Part shown: piece by piece, positions 1 to 11,750 of the stretch | Numbering within the stretch: position 1 is the stretch's first letter | Layout of the letters: each line of letters begins with the position of its first letter | DNA from: Symsagittifera roscoffensis | Lineage: Eukaryota > Xenacoelomorpha > Acoela > Convolutidae | DNA: 64,000 nt | Assembly: GCF_963678635.1 (NCBI RefSeq) | Contig: NC_087064.1 | Coordinates: forward strand, 40,212,530 to 40,276,529 | Reading direction: 5' to 3' | The notes under the pieces: generated by a model | The model's database searches: none | What the model saw: only the letters and a program-made list of their open reading frames with translations | What the model was told of the DNA's origin: nothing | Position numbers and translations under genes: made by a program

Positions 1-33
1 TTCATCAATCAGAGTTCAGTTATCGTAGTCCAA

Positions 34-153
34 TTATTTGGGCAGGGTTGAGCGGAAACTCTGGCCCATTGCAGCTACTGTACTGAATGCTCCTGCAGTT
101 GCCGCCGTAGATTTCTTCTTCGTGACCGCGTAAGCACAAAACACAATATGCGT
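34..153 (-). CDS. Ankyrin-repeat gene, terminal coding exon (exon 8 of those visible)
   Basis: This is the last coding exon of the minus-strand gene that spans the window. The acceptor is the pyrimidine-rich TTGTTTCTTTAG ending at 154. Reading in phase 0 gives 39 residues starting THIVFCAYAV and ending QSFRSTLPK, then TAA at 34-36. The phase matches the donor at 590. The tail is rich in Ala, Ser, Thr and Lys and is probably disordered. I recognise no domain. No polyadenylation signal is visible in the 33 bases left after the stop. An alternative AG at 118 in the same frame would shorten the exon, but its pyrimidine tract is poorer. Confidence 0.6.
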   Translation of the reverse strand, partial: THIVFCAYAVTKKKSTAATAGAFSTVAAMGQSFRSTLPK

Positions 154-590
154 CTAAAGAAACAAGTCGAGTCTAAATGAATGTATTGCAAGCAAACGTG
201 ATGATTGAATTAGGGAACTTTTTGGTAGCTCATTGACTATTATCTGTCAATGAAGGCAAAATTATTTTAGAACTAGTAAAAATCATATAGAAATAGTAAC
301 TGAAGAAGTTCCCTCATTGTTCGATTCAAACTTTCGCGCTTTCGTTGAACCAATACATACATAAAATATTCGAATTGTTTCACTAAAAAAACTCAAACAA
401 CGACCATTTCAAAGTTCAAACTTTGCCAATAATTGAAAATCAAATCTTTCTTATTTCAACTTAACCAGAAAACTTCTAACCTTATCAGAAAAAAAATCAA
501 AACTTCTAGAAGTTTCAAGCGCCAAAATCTTCAGTACAGGGGATGACTATTGCGATAAATCTTTTGCCACCCCTCCCCAATGTAACTTAC

Positions 591-674
591 ATCAGACCAC
601 GGAGCATTGGTCATTGTAATGTGCAGCTGATTCTTGCCACATTTCGGAATGAAGCCCAAAATGAAGTTTGCACC
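591..674 (-). CDS. Ankyrin-repeat gene, internal exon (exon 7 visible)
   Basis: This 84-bp exon has a TTTCAG acceptor at 675 and a GTAAGT donor at 590, and is phase 0 at both ends. It encodes 28 residues beginning GANFILGFIPKCGKN. Of the other two frames, one is interrupted by a stop inside the exon and the other reaches a TGA spanning the donor. The peptide alternates hydrophobic and polar residues like beta strands and may share a fold with exons 5, 6 and 8. I cannot assign a family. Exon 6 is 13.1 kb upstream, across a repeat-filled intron, so an additional exon could have been missed. Confidence 0.55.
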
Positions 675-2584
675 CTGAAACAATCACAATAGTATCCAAA
701 ATACCCCAACACTATTTAATATGAAAAGCAGCAACATTTCAAATTAAAATAGGCGGAAAAGGCCAATACTTTAGATTATATAACGTTAACAAACTAAGAA
801 ACCTTTTATGATTGTCATTTTTATTACTAAAACGTAACCACTTTAGACCAAACTGGGTGAAAACGTTTTTCTTTATTCCCCTGAGAAATCCGAAAACTAA
901 AAAGAAAGAAAGACAAAGATAAATGAGCTTTCATATACTTCTCTTTATATACTTCTCTTTAGTTTTTACATTCGATAGTGCCTTCCTTTCACCAAAGAAC
1001 ATGAACTGAACTTAAAAAGAAATCAGAAGTCAAACCGCGAAAAATGTAAATTTGAGTCTAAATTTGAAAAAACCAAACCATCGCGACTTAGAGTCCGAAC
1101 TGCGTTCATCGAATTAGAAAAACTGGTACGGTCTCGGATTTGAAAGCTTGATCCTTCGTGACATAGCCCCACTCCATACCAACACACTACTGTACCTACC
1201 TTTTCTTAAAAATTACCGTCAATAATGAAGCAAGCCATCAAATGATTCAAGTGATTCTGTTAAACTAGCTGTTAACTAGAAAAAAGTCTATATTCCCGTT
1301 TAATAACGCTAGCTTATTGTAAGCGTGAACATATGCATTTCAAAAATTTCGCAAGATATATTGAGTAAGAAAATTTTCTGAAAAAGAATTTTTTGATTGT
1401 ACCGCTGAATAAAACAAATAGTTTTCTTCTATTGATTTGATCAATTAAAAAGCAACAACTGTGTTAACTTATATGTAATCAAATATCAAAACCAAAGGCC
1501 AATAAATTGTCAATTCAGGATCCTGTTCAAAAACTGCCACCAAAAGTCGCACTAACATCGCAGTAACTTAGGTTGGGAAAAAATTAGCCTTGTAGTATCG
1601 CAAAACGGCTCCGTTTGTGTTAAATGATTGGAACGAACTGCACGAGAAAGTTTGAACCTCTGGCTCTTCCGTTTTCCAGGAAAAAACTTTCAAAACAATT
1701 CATCTCCTCACTAACTTTGGTGAAAAAAACCTCCACCTTCATACAATCCATTTAATCGATCTTCTTTCCATAAAACTCAACCGATCCTAGCAAAATTGCA
1801 CCTTGTTTCAAGATCTTTATGAGGACAACTCGCTGACGGCTCAAGACCTTAAAGACAATGACACTCTTTACATGCTTTTAAGCCGCCAGGAACTTCTTCT
1901 TATGAGGGATTTTAGCTTCACAATTCTTCGCGCAAAACTGTGAATGGTTAGTTTCCCTCTCGACAAACATGAAGGCAATGAGCAAATGGAATAACTTGAA
2001 CACCTACATTGGCACCTATTAATCAAAAGTTTTGGCCATAATAGACTCAGTTTCATGTATTTTGTCAACTTCCAGATTATCGCTCACGCCAAGACCTTTA
2101 GGAACATCGCTGCTGTTATATGATTCCTAATTTTCGGCTTCAGAGAGTACTTTCAGCTTATTTAACTAGAATGCACAGTGAACACTTTTGTAGTGGACAG
2201 GACATCATCCTTCATCGTATTCAAAGAACTTTTTTTAAATTGAAGTCAATTTTTGAAACTTAGCCGATCCTGTATATTTTTCGCATCTTGCATTTTGGTT
2301 AGCTTAGAGCGCAATTTTTTTCATTCTAGCAGTTGAGTTTGAAATGAACGGCTCTCTTCCCCCCCTTCCGTTTAAGAAAAGAAAGAAGAGTTAGTTTCTC
2401 CAAATCACTGTCTTTACAGTTTTAAACGATCATCAAATAAATGAAGAAAAAATTCATTTTACAACAATTGAACAACATCAACTCTATCAACTTGAAGCAC
2501 GGATTGGAGAGGATAGATCAAGGGCAAATTCAATGCCGAATTATTGTCTACTCTACACGATGGCAAGAAAACAAGGTTAATGAT
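675..2584 (-). other. Intron sequence with diverged repeat fragments
   Basis: No gene is seen here. The stretch from about 930 to 1100 is a diverged copy of the repeat that forms the array starting at 2585: both carry the attcgatagtg motif and a gtcaaaccgcgaaaaa motif. The remainder is AT-rich single-copy-looking sequence with only short chance ORFs. Confidence 0.5.
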
Positions 2585-4689
2585 TTTCATACTAATTGAA
2601 AAATAAAACAAGGACAGCCGGTTACTGTGCAATTAGCACAGCCCGTTCCGACCAGTCTTCAAAAATACATTTTTTTTCAAATTGGTGTCGTTTCTTTCTG
2701 CATTTTGTGATTAAGAGATCTGAAGGACAGAAAGGCAGAAAGAAGGACAGAAAATTATTCTCCATATAATTCTCTTTAAATTTTACATTCGATAGTGGAG
2801 TTTGCCTTCGTTTCACCAAAGAAAAGGAACTGAACTCAAATAGAAATCAAAAGTCAAACCGCAAAAAAAAATAAATCTGAGCCTAAATTTGAAAAATCAA
2901 AAAACAAACCATCGCGACTTATCTACTAATTATTATTAATTATTATACTAAATGAAAAACAAAACAAAAATGACCGGTTACTGAGCAATAAACACAGAAT
3001 GTTCCGACCAGTATTAACAAACACTTTTTTTGTTCAAATTAGGGTCGTTTTTTTCTGCAAGGTCTGATAAAAAAGATCTGAAGGAAAAAAAGACAGAAAG
3101 AAGGAAAGAAAACAATTTTCCATAAAATTCTCTTTAAGTTTTCAATTCGATAGTGGAGTTTGTCGTCCTTTCAACAAAGAAAATGAACTGAACTTGAATA
3201 GAAATAAAAAGTCAAACCGCGAAAAAAGTAAAATTGAGCAGAAAGAAGGACAGAAAATTATTCTCCATATAATTCTCTTTAAATTTTACATTCGATAGTG
3301 GAGTTTGCCTTCGTTTCACCAAAGAAAATGAACTGAACTCAAATAGAAATCAAAAGTCAAACCGCAAAAAAAAAACTGAGCCTAAATTTGAAAAATCAAA
3401 AAACAAACCATCGCGACTTATCTACTAATTATTATTAATTATTATACTAAATGAAAAACAAAACAAAAATGACCGGTTACTGTGCAATAAGCACAGAATG
3501 TTCCGACCGGTATTAACAAACACTTTTTTGTTCAAATTAGAGTCGTTTTTTTTCTGCAAGGTGTGATAAAAAAGATCTGAAGGAAAAACAGACAGAAAGA
3601 AGGAAAGAAAACAATTTTCCATAAAATTCTCTTTAAGTTTTCAATTCGATAGTGGAGTTTGTCGTCCTTTCAACAAAGAAAATGAACTGAACTTGAATAG
3701 AAATAAAAAGTCAAACCGCGAAAAAAGTAAAATTGAGCAGAAAGAAGGACAGAAAATTATTCTCCATATAATTCTCTTTAAATTTTACATTCGATAGTGG
3801 AGTTTGCCTTCGTTTCACCAAAAGAAAATGAACTGAACTCAAATAAAAATTAAGTCAAACCGCAAAAAAAAAAATGTGAGCCTAAATTTGAAAAATCAAA
3901 AACAAACCATCGCGACTTATCTACTAATTATTATTAATTATTATACTAAATGAAAAACAAAATAAAAATGACCGGTTACTGTGCAATAAGCACAGAACGT
4001 TCCGACCAGTATTAACAAACACTTTTTTTGTTCAAATTAGAGTCGTTTTTTTCTGCAAGGTGTGATAAAAAAGATCTGAAGGAAAAAAAGACAGAAAGAA
4101 GGAAAGAAAACAATTTTCCATAAAATTCTCTTTAAGTTTTCAATTCGATAGTGGAGTTTGTCGTCCTTTCAACAAAGAAAATGAACTGAACTTGAATAGA
4201 AATAAAAAGTCAAACCGCGAAAAAAGTAAAATTGAGCAGAAAGAAGGACAGAAAATTATTCTCCATATAATTCTCTTTAAATTTTACATTCGATAGTGGA
4301 GTTTGCCTTCGTTTCACCAAAGAAAATGAACTGAACTCAAATAGAAATCAAAAGTCAAACCGCAAAAAAAACTGAGCCTAAATTTGAAAAATCAAAAACA
4401 AACCATCGCGACTTATCTACTAATTATTATTAATAATTATACTAAATTAAAAACAAAATAAAAATGACCGGTTACTGTGCAATAAGCACAGAACGTTCCG
4501 ACCAGTATTAACAAACACTTTTTTTGTTCAAATTAGAGTCGTTTTTTTTCTGCAAGGTGTGATAAAAGAGATCTGAAGGAAAAAAAGACAGAAAGAAGGA
4601 AAGAAAACAATTTTCCATAAAATTCTCTTTAAGTTTTCAATTCGATAGTGGAGTTTGTCGTCCTTTCAACAAAGAAAATGAACTGAACT
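2585..4689. repeat. Tandem array, period about 500 bp, built from two related half units
   Basis: The phrase attattctccatataattc recurs at about 2754, 3257, 3757 and 4256, giving a period close to 500 bp. A related half unit containing acaattttccataaaattc recurs at about 3112, 3611, 4109 and 4608. Each full unit is therefore an old dimer whose halves share attcgatagtggagtttg and atgaactgaac. Every unit also carries a short hairpin of the form CTGTGC-loop-GCACAG (for example 2625-2641), followed by gttccgaccag. The array stops abruptly at 4689, where a LINE begins. Related sequence resumes at about 8991. No coding capacity is apparent. Confidence 0.85.
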
Positions 4690-5189
4690 TTGTTGACAGT
4701 CCAGCCTAATTGTTGTGATAAACTTATTAATAGTTTCAGGTCATATGTTTCTACGAGGTAGCCGGGGTTGCCTCATATTTCACTGATCCACATTATTGGT
4801 GCAAGTTCTCTATATCACGCCCTTCACCCGAAGAACAGTGACGATCAGAAACTCATCCAACTAGCTGACCAATATCCTCTTAAGAACTGGACTTCATTGT
4901 CCCGATCTTTTCTCCCCAACTTAAGAACTGGACTTTGTTGTCCCGGTCTTATATCCCCTGACTAAGAACTGGATTGAGCATCAAGTAAGCTTTTTCTGAA
5001 ATTACAAGCGTAGCTTCTTGGAACTTAATTTTCTTAGAGTGGCCCAGTAATAATCAGATTAGGGCTTAGTGTTTAATCCCTGTAGTTTGGACGTTTGCGT
5101 CTGCAGGCGGTATCCTCTCGTATTACCTTCTCTCATTCCCTTCTTATTCTTATTCCTCTCTTCCTTCTGGATTATTTTCTTGCACTGCA

Positions 5190-6008
5190 ATGGATGGTCA
5201 CCAGAAACGCGATTACTTTCCAACAATAGAAGAACTTGTACACGCCAACGCCGAACACTTCAATAAAATCACATCCAAGCAAACCAAAGAAAGCCTACTA
5301 TGCCTCCTACGGGAGTCCATATCACAGTTACGAATGGCAAACAGGCACCAAGAACTTCTACTGAACATTCCCAAACTTGAAAATTCCATTAATGATCTTT
5401 CCACCCAGGTCAAAGCAGTTTGTTCAGCGGAAGCCAAAAGTGAAAGCAAAGGAGGGAAAGAGTCTCTGATGGAAATCACAACCAAAGTCAATGGATTAAC
5501 CTCCACCACAAAACCAGCTGATGTTCCTCCACCTGACAACGATGAACATCGAAAAGAATCAGTAGTAATACTGAACGTGCCCGAAGTGACAGATTTCAAG
5601 TCTCCATCTGATAGACTCCTCAAAGAAAACTGAAATGTAGAAAAAGTTCTGAAGATTGTGAAGTGCGCGGATGCTGTCATCACTGATGTATACCGTAGAG
5701 GCTCATTTATCAAAAACGCAAGAAAGCCTCGTCCTCTCATCGTCCAATTTCACAATGCAATAACCGCCAAACGGGTCAAGGCTTCCTCTGGCCTGCTCAA
5801 GGACTCCTCCTTCTTCCTTCGAGGCGACTGCACCAGAGAAGAAAGAAAAAAAGAGGAAGCACTGCTTAAAACACACTACCTTCTCTCTCAAAAAGGCATC
5901 AGGAAAGAAGACATGAAAATCAAAAATCTTACTCTCTACTATAAAGACAAACAGCTTGACACACTAGCCGATGTTGACACTCTCCATTCCACAATCTCTC
6001 AATTGTGA
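5190..6008 (+). pseudogene. LINE ORF1 (nucleic-acid-binding protein), split by one in-frame stop
   Basis: The open frame from the ATG at 5190 runs 147 codons to TGA at 5631-5633. The same frame then continues open to TGA at 6006-6008, 273 codons in total. The N-terminal half is helical and charged, resembling a coiled coil. The second part contains the pattern seen in ORF1p RRM-like domains of CR1-type LINEs: VVILNVPEVTDF before the stop, then DVYRRGSF and RPLIVQF after it. The single nonsense codon, with intact frame on both sides, points to recent inactivation. The family role is RNA binding and chaperoning during retrotransposition. The domain call rests on residue patterns only. Confidence 0.75.
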
Positions 6009-6038
6009 CTGACAACTCCGAGGAACAATATTTCCCTG

Positions 6039-8782
6039 ATGATGATGAATGTCCAAAGCCTTCTTAGTCTTCAGAGAAGATTAGCATATCTGAATTTTTT
6101 CACTTCTTACAACCCTGATATCCTCTTACTATCAGAAACATGGCTAGACAGTAACCACCCTGATATGAGTATATTTCCTGGGAGCAACTATAATATTATC
6201 AGTCGGTCAGATCGAACAAATGGGGCGCACGGAGGTGTCCTCATTGCTGCCAATAATTCTGTATTTAATAGTGTTGACTTCACCAGCATTGGAGTTGACA
6301 AAGACTTTGCCTGTGCCTGTATCATCACATTCCACTCTACAATGTTGTTGATTATCACGGTTTATAATCCGCCAAGAAGCAGCAACTATGCTATTTCGCC
6401 GCAGACTCTGAGTAGCTGTTCATCTGAATATTTTACCCTGTTTACAGAATCTTTCAATTCCTCAAATAGTCTTCACTATGAAACGTTAATACTCGGTGAC
6501 TTCAATTTCCCTGATATTGACTGGCCGACATATCACTCAACCAAAGCTGTTGACCTTCCTTTCCTCAACTGGTGCCAGGAGAATAATCTCCAACAAGTTC
6601 TGTCCTTCCCGACCCACAAACAAGGCAATCTTCTGGATATTATACTAGTAACCAACACTGATATAATAGAACACATCGAAAACCCGAAATGGAGCAACCT
6701 ATCAGACCATGCTGGTGTACTGTTTCAACTCTCGAAAAGCCACTACAATACAGCCGTCATCTCCAACCAACAGCTAGCCTGGAGCTCCTTCAATCCTGAA
6801 CGTTCCGCCCTTTCCCTCCCACCCATTACTCGTGTGGCACAGGCCATTGAGTGTATGTCTCTGAATGATTTCAGTGCAGAATGGACTAGTATGGTCCACA
6901 ATGCACTTTCTTCTACGGTCCCTCGTAAACGCAAGAAACGCGCCACTAGGCCTTTTTATTATTCCTCTCACACAATGCACATGCTTAATAAACTAGAAAC
7001 CTTGGAGAGGAAGAAGCACAAATTGAAATCAATCTTCAATGAAGAGTTCCTACACGCTACAAGAAACAATTTTCTCGAGTCGGCAGAGCTCGATAAAGTC
7101 GTTCTGCTAAAAGACATCTGCTGGATGTCTACATCAGAAGCTTTTAAGTTTCTGAAGCGATTCTCAGGGAAAGCCCCCCTGTCATCTAAACTCACCTGGG
7201 AATCTAATTTCGCAACCGATGACCGGAACAAAGCCGATCTTTTCAATGGACTTTTCGCTTCCGTGTTTAATCCAATTACAACAGAAAATCCTGAACAACC
7301 TGGTGACCAACAACCCAGTATATTTCTGAATGATTTAAACTTCGATGTGAAAAAAGTTGAAACACTCTTGTCGAAATGCCCTGATTCACATTCTCATTCT
7401 TCAGATTGCCTTTCGTCCTGCCTGTATCACAACGCCTCAGCAGTATTAGCCCCTTTTGCTTACATTCTTTTCTCCTTTGTTCTATCCTCTTGTGTGTGGC
7501 CCACTACATGGAAATGCAGTTACATAACACCTATCTTCAAAGATGGCTCTCGGTCTCTTATTTCCAATTATCGCCCCATTAGCATTCTACCTCGGCTCTC
7601 TCTCATTCTGGAGCGACTAATTTTCAACTTTCTTTATCCTAGAATAAAGTCGCAGTTGGCCAAGCAACAACACGGCTTCCGAAAACATCGATCCACGGTT
7701 ACTCAACTACTAGCCTATCTTGACAATATCTACAATCAACTTGAGAACAATAAGAAGCCCTCCGCGGTATACTTCGATTTTCAAAAAGCATTCGACAAAG
7801 TGCCTCATGTCGTTTTATTGCACAAATTGAAAAAAATGGGCCTCGACCCAAGTTTCATTGAACTCATCCGGAGTTACCTCGCTGACAGAACTCAATGTGT
7901 GAACATTAACGGGGTTCTCTCTTACATTGCTTCGGTTACTAGTGGTGTTCCTCAAGGGAGCGTCCTAGGTCCGTTGTTATTAATTATATTCATTAATGAC
8001 CTCCCAGACTACTGTAAATACTCCGACTGTTTTCTGTTTGCCGATGATAGCAAAATGATTTCGACAGAATCACCCATAGCAAAGAATCTACAAAACGATA
8101 TTGATAATTTTCTCGCTTGGTCTATCGAGAACTTAATGACTTTTCACCCTGACAAGTGTAAAACGATGTTATTCGGAAAAACTGACGACACATATCAACT
8201 CACAATTGGAAATCATCAGATATCGACCGTCTCCTGCATCAAAGACATTGGTGTATGGGTGGCCGATGACCTGTCGTGGAGACCGCATATTGAAAAAAAG
8301 TTATCTTCAGCCAACAGGAGTTTGCTCATGTTGAAAAAAAAAACATCCCAATTACCTGCCCCACCACTACCAAACTCCAACTTTATAAGTCATGTGTTCT
8401 CTCAGTTATTCTTTATGCTTCTCAAACCTGGTTCCCAGACCTTACCAGTATCCGCAAGCTAGAAGCGCTACAATGTAGAGCGCTCAGATGGAGTACACGC
8501 AACTACACAGCTCCTTACAACATTCTACTCCGTGTGACAAATATGTTGCCTATTTCTCTCATCCACCAACTCAATGATCTCACCCTTTTCAACAAACTTC
8601 TCAACGACAAATTAGATTTTGATTTATTCCACTTTGTCTCTTATGCACCGGAAATGACCGGTCACCGATCCTCCGATACAGTTATGTTTGAGATCCGACG
8701 CAATAGGAAACGACGAACTGGGGAGTCCTTCTTTAATCGTGTGGTGAAACTTTTTCTCGAATCATTTTCTCGCCCATCCTAG
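6039..8782 (+). pseudogene. LINE ORF2: apurinic-type endonuclease and reverse transcriptase, frameshifted near the C terminus
   Basis: The first segment, 6039-8462, is 807 codons. Endonuclease motifs are LLSETWLD (about residues 29-37), ILGDFNFPDIDW (about 151-162) and SDHAG (about 222). Reverse transcriptase motifs are NYRPISILP (about 510), QHGFRKHRST (about 543), FDFQKAFDKVPH (about 578), SGVPQGSVLGP (about 634) and the catalytic FADD (about 666). At a run of ten A (8334-8343) the conserved frame shifts by one base. The thumb and C-terminal region continues in the other frame to TAG at 8780-8782 and contains FFNRVVKL, a typical LINE C-terminal motif. An assembly error in the homopolymer is possible. 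Otherwise the enzyme is C-terminally truncated. Confidence 0.9.
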
Positions 8783-8990
8783 TCTTGGAATCGACATTTA
8801 TGATAGTCCCGCTACCTTCAGGAGAAACACTAAAACATTTCTATTCAATATCACAGCGAATGAATACTCAATGCAAAACTCGTGCTCTTGGTTTATTAAA
8901 TATAATTGTTCTACTTGTACGTCTTGATTTTGTTATTACATTTCTTTATACCTTCATGGAAGGAATTTAAGTCTTTCTGTGGTTGTTGTT

Positions 8991-10260
8991 GAGCCTAAAT
9001 TTGAAAAATCAAAAAACAAACCATCGCGAATTATCTTCTAATTATTTTAAATTACTATACTAATTGAAAAATAAAACAAGGACAGCCGATTACTGTGCAT
9101 TTATCACAGAATGTTCCGACCAGTCTTCAAAAAAAAACAATTTTTTTTTTTCAAATTACTGTTGTTTTTTTTTCAGGATGGCGTGTTAAAAAGATCTGAA
9201 GGAAAAAAACTTAGGCATATTTGACAGTCATAGTATTAAAGGCCATTCGGAAAACAGTAATTGAAGAAAGTAAACTCGAAAAACAAAAAAATGAGTGTAA
9301 ATTTTTTCAAAACTTGTTGCAGAAATTTTGGGAATTTTTAAATCTGTTTTTAAAAAAGCGCTATAAACTCAAAAAATCACATTTATTTCAGTACAATTAA
9401 ATTTCAGCCGCTTGAAGTAAGCTCATATGAGCTATTGTAAGCCTACACGCTTACACCATATTAGTTCGAAATTAGAACAATAATCAAAAATTTCGAAGGA
9501 ATTTTCTCGACACGGTGAGAAAATGTTTGAAACTTTTTTTAGCGTCGTTCGAATAACGATAGAAAGGGCTTCAAAATGATACATCACTCGATTCATTCCA
9601 ATGAATATTTGTGGTATCCAATTTTGCGAGGAAAAAAAACAAAAATTCTCCCAATTTTTCAAATGGTCGGATCAAAAAACAAGGATAGCCAGTGACTGTG
9701 CAATTAGCACAGAATGTTCCGACCAGTCTAAAACAAAAATATATATATTTTTAAAATTTAGTGTAGTTTTTTTTCTGCATGGTGTGATAAAAAGTTCTGA
9801 AAGAAAAAAAAACTTCGACATATTTGACAGTCATAGTAATAAAGTCCATTCTGAAAAAGTTTTTGAAAAAAATTGACTAAAAAAAATTTAAATTATACAA
9901 AAAAAACTTTGAAAATTTCAATAACTTTTAGCAGAACTTTTGGAATTTTTTAACTTTGTTTGCAAAATTGCGCTGAAAACTCCAAAAGCTAATTTAAAAA
10001 CAGTTTTTCCGGCTTAAAGTAAGCTTAAATAAGCTACTGTAAGCCTACACGCTCACACCAAATTAGTTCGAAATCAGACCAAGAATTTCAAAACGGTTTT
10101 TCTCGCCACTGTGAAAAAATTCTTGGAAATTTTTATGTCGTTCGAATCACGATCAAAAGGTCATTAATATGACATATCACTGACCCAAACCAATAAATAT
10201 TAAGACACACCCGAATATTAATTTCCTCTCCAATTTCCAAATGGTCGGAACAAAAAAAAT
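8991..10260. repeat. Continuation of the repeat family as two direct copies of about 600 bp
   Basis: Sequence related to the 2585-4689 array resumes right after the LINE. From about 9060 two diverged copies lie head to tail, roughly 9060-9665 and 9666-10260. Both contain the CTGTGC-loop-GCACAG hairpin (around 9096 and 9694), acagtcatagta, the phrase ctgtaagcctacacgc or a close variant, and a closing segment with caaatggtcgg. Short ORFs here (for example on the minus strand at 9432-9662) are repeat sequence with no recognisable product. Confidence 0.7.
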
Positions 10261-10269
10261 CATATCTCA

Positions 10270-11750
10270 GAAAAATGTTTCAATGTACAGATCGAATGCA
10301 ACAATTAGGCAGATCATATGAGCAAAGTTCTTGGAATGCTGAAACTTTGTTGCCGTAAAAATTTCGCAAGGCTTTTAAACTTTCTTTTGAAATAAATCTG
10401 CCTGTTTCTATTGAAATTTGAAATCTATTTGCCTGTTTAGTATTTACAGAGGAACGTTGTAAAATATTTTGCTAATGGATGTCAGTATCAAAATCTCCTG
10501 CCAGAACAATGGGTAATTTGAGATCAGCAAAATATTCTAACTCTTAATCTTGTTCTTCAGCTAATTTGAATTTTTTATAACACGGTGGTACATAGCAGAC
10601 GCTAATTATCATTTTCCCCTAAAGAGACTTCTATCTCAGGCACCGCTTCTGGTTAACCAGACTCCAGTTGATCAATTAATAAGGTTTTATAATCTAGTTG
10701 AATCATTGTACCTCCTATTTTGTTAATCTGTTGTTTGTGAATGGTGGGAAATCGGTTTATTTAAAAATTTCATTATTATCAATTTCATTTAACCATGTTC
10801 CTGTTCAGCAAAGTATATTTTTTGCGAATTCGAGGCTACTAAGCAAAAATAACAGATCTTCAGAGCTTTTTTAATAGCAACAATTAGCATGATTTTATTA
10901 CAGTTACTTCTATTAAGTTTTTAACAGATACTATCACTGATATTTGATCATTATGACAACGTTTTATCACTGAAGATTCAAGTGTCATCAGGTTGACTGT
11001 GTTGACTGTCATCAGGTTGACTGTCATCAGGTTGACTCATCACATTATTAATGTTTTGTTTGAGAAAACCTCCTCTGTCATAGAAACTGTGTATTTGGTG
11101 TACTACTCCATCGGCTTTTCAAATGTAATTAATATCTCCATCTCGAGTCCAAACGTCTCCAGCTCGATCATATTTATAGGTGGAAGAAGCGCACCCTCGG
11201 AATTGGCAGGTCTTTGCATAATCGCACAATCTTTAGACTTTGATTTTGAAGAATCGAGCTATTATAGTCTTGGGTCCAATTCTTTTCGATGGAAGCCGGT
11301 GAGCTAATGACAAATCTATCTGGTTAAACTTCTCCGCTTATTGCTTTGGCCATTTTCAACACTTTTGTCATCGTTACATTATAATCCTCGCTAGCGTCTT
11401 CTTCCATACCTATTATTCTGATCCCTTGTTATAGCATTCAAGTTGCTCAGCTTCCACTTGTGACTTTAGGCAAGCTTTAGCTTCAGGGAAGTCGACTTTC
11501 GCTTTTCGTTCAAAATTTCAGAACAAAAATTTTGAAGTTCTTCCGTCGAAATTGAATTTATTGTTGAGAACAGCTCCGTCTTCAAGGTTTCAGCAATAGC
11601 TGGAATCATCTCATTGACAGCTCGTTTTATATTCTGCTCTGACTTCTAATGTTATTTATTCTACTCGTAAAGTGGGCTCAAAAAAAAACAAAGCCGTTTT
11701 TTGGTTGAGTTCTGATTGGCAGGAGCTGTCGGGTTTTCGTTGCGGAGACG
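10270..11750 (-). pseudogene. Decayed minus-strand LINE: ORF1 followed by the endonuclease start of ORF2
   Basis: Read on the minus strand, conceptual fragments give ORF1-like residues around 11720-11080 (RIIGMEEDASEDYN, then a motif VWTRDGDINYI typical of ORF1 C-termini). Endonuclease-like pieces follow around 10900-10450, including TWLNEIDNNEIF near 10790. There are many stops and frameshifts, so this is an old copy. The order ORF1 then ORF2 agrees with minus orientation. A plus-strand ORF at 10993-11307 is the antisense shadow of this sequence. A second copy of the same segment lies at 42814-44733. Confidence 0.6.

Larger units (their letters stand above)
4690..8990 (+). mobile_element. 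Near full-length APE-type non-LTR retrotransposon (CR1/L2/jockey-like LINE)
   Basis: The element is about 4.3 kb and is bounded on both sides by the 500-bp repeat family. The 5' UTR (4690-5189) contains three copies of a motif starting aagaactgga (about 4880, 4922 and 4966), which may be promoter subrepeats. ORF1 covers 5190-6008 and ORF2 covers 6039 to about 8782. The 3' end finishes in a short GTT microsatellite (about 8981-8990) with no poly(A), as in CR1/L2-type elements. There is no clear target duplication. The flanking repeat phases do not abut, which suggests a small target deletion. Two lesions (a nonsense codon in ORF1 and a frameshift in ORF2) make it inactive as read. Confidence 0.85.

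Noticed and set aside
1-120. Cys-rich alternative frame in the terminal exon (thrombospondin-like)
   Set aside because: That frame does not match the phase of the upstream exon, and the Cys spacing does not fit the family.
34-674. Myosin head similarity for the exon 7 and 8 peptides
   Set aside because: Short hydrophobic patterns looked faintly like the actin-binding loop, but the order is reversed and no P-loop or switch motifs exist anywhere in the gene.
5213-5740. Minus-strand 175-codon ORF opposite LINE ORF1
   Set aside because: It is a shadow of ORF1. The plus frame has the family pattern and the correct position before ORF2.
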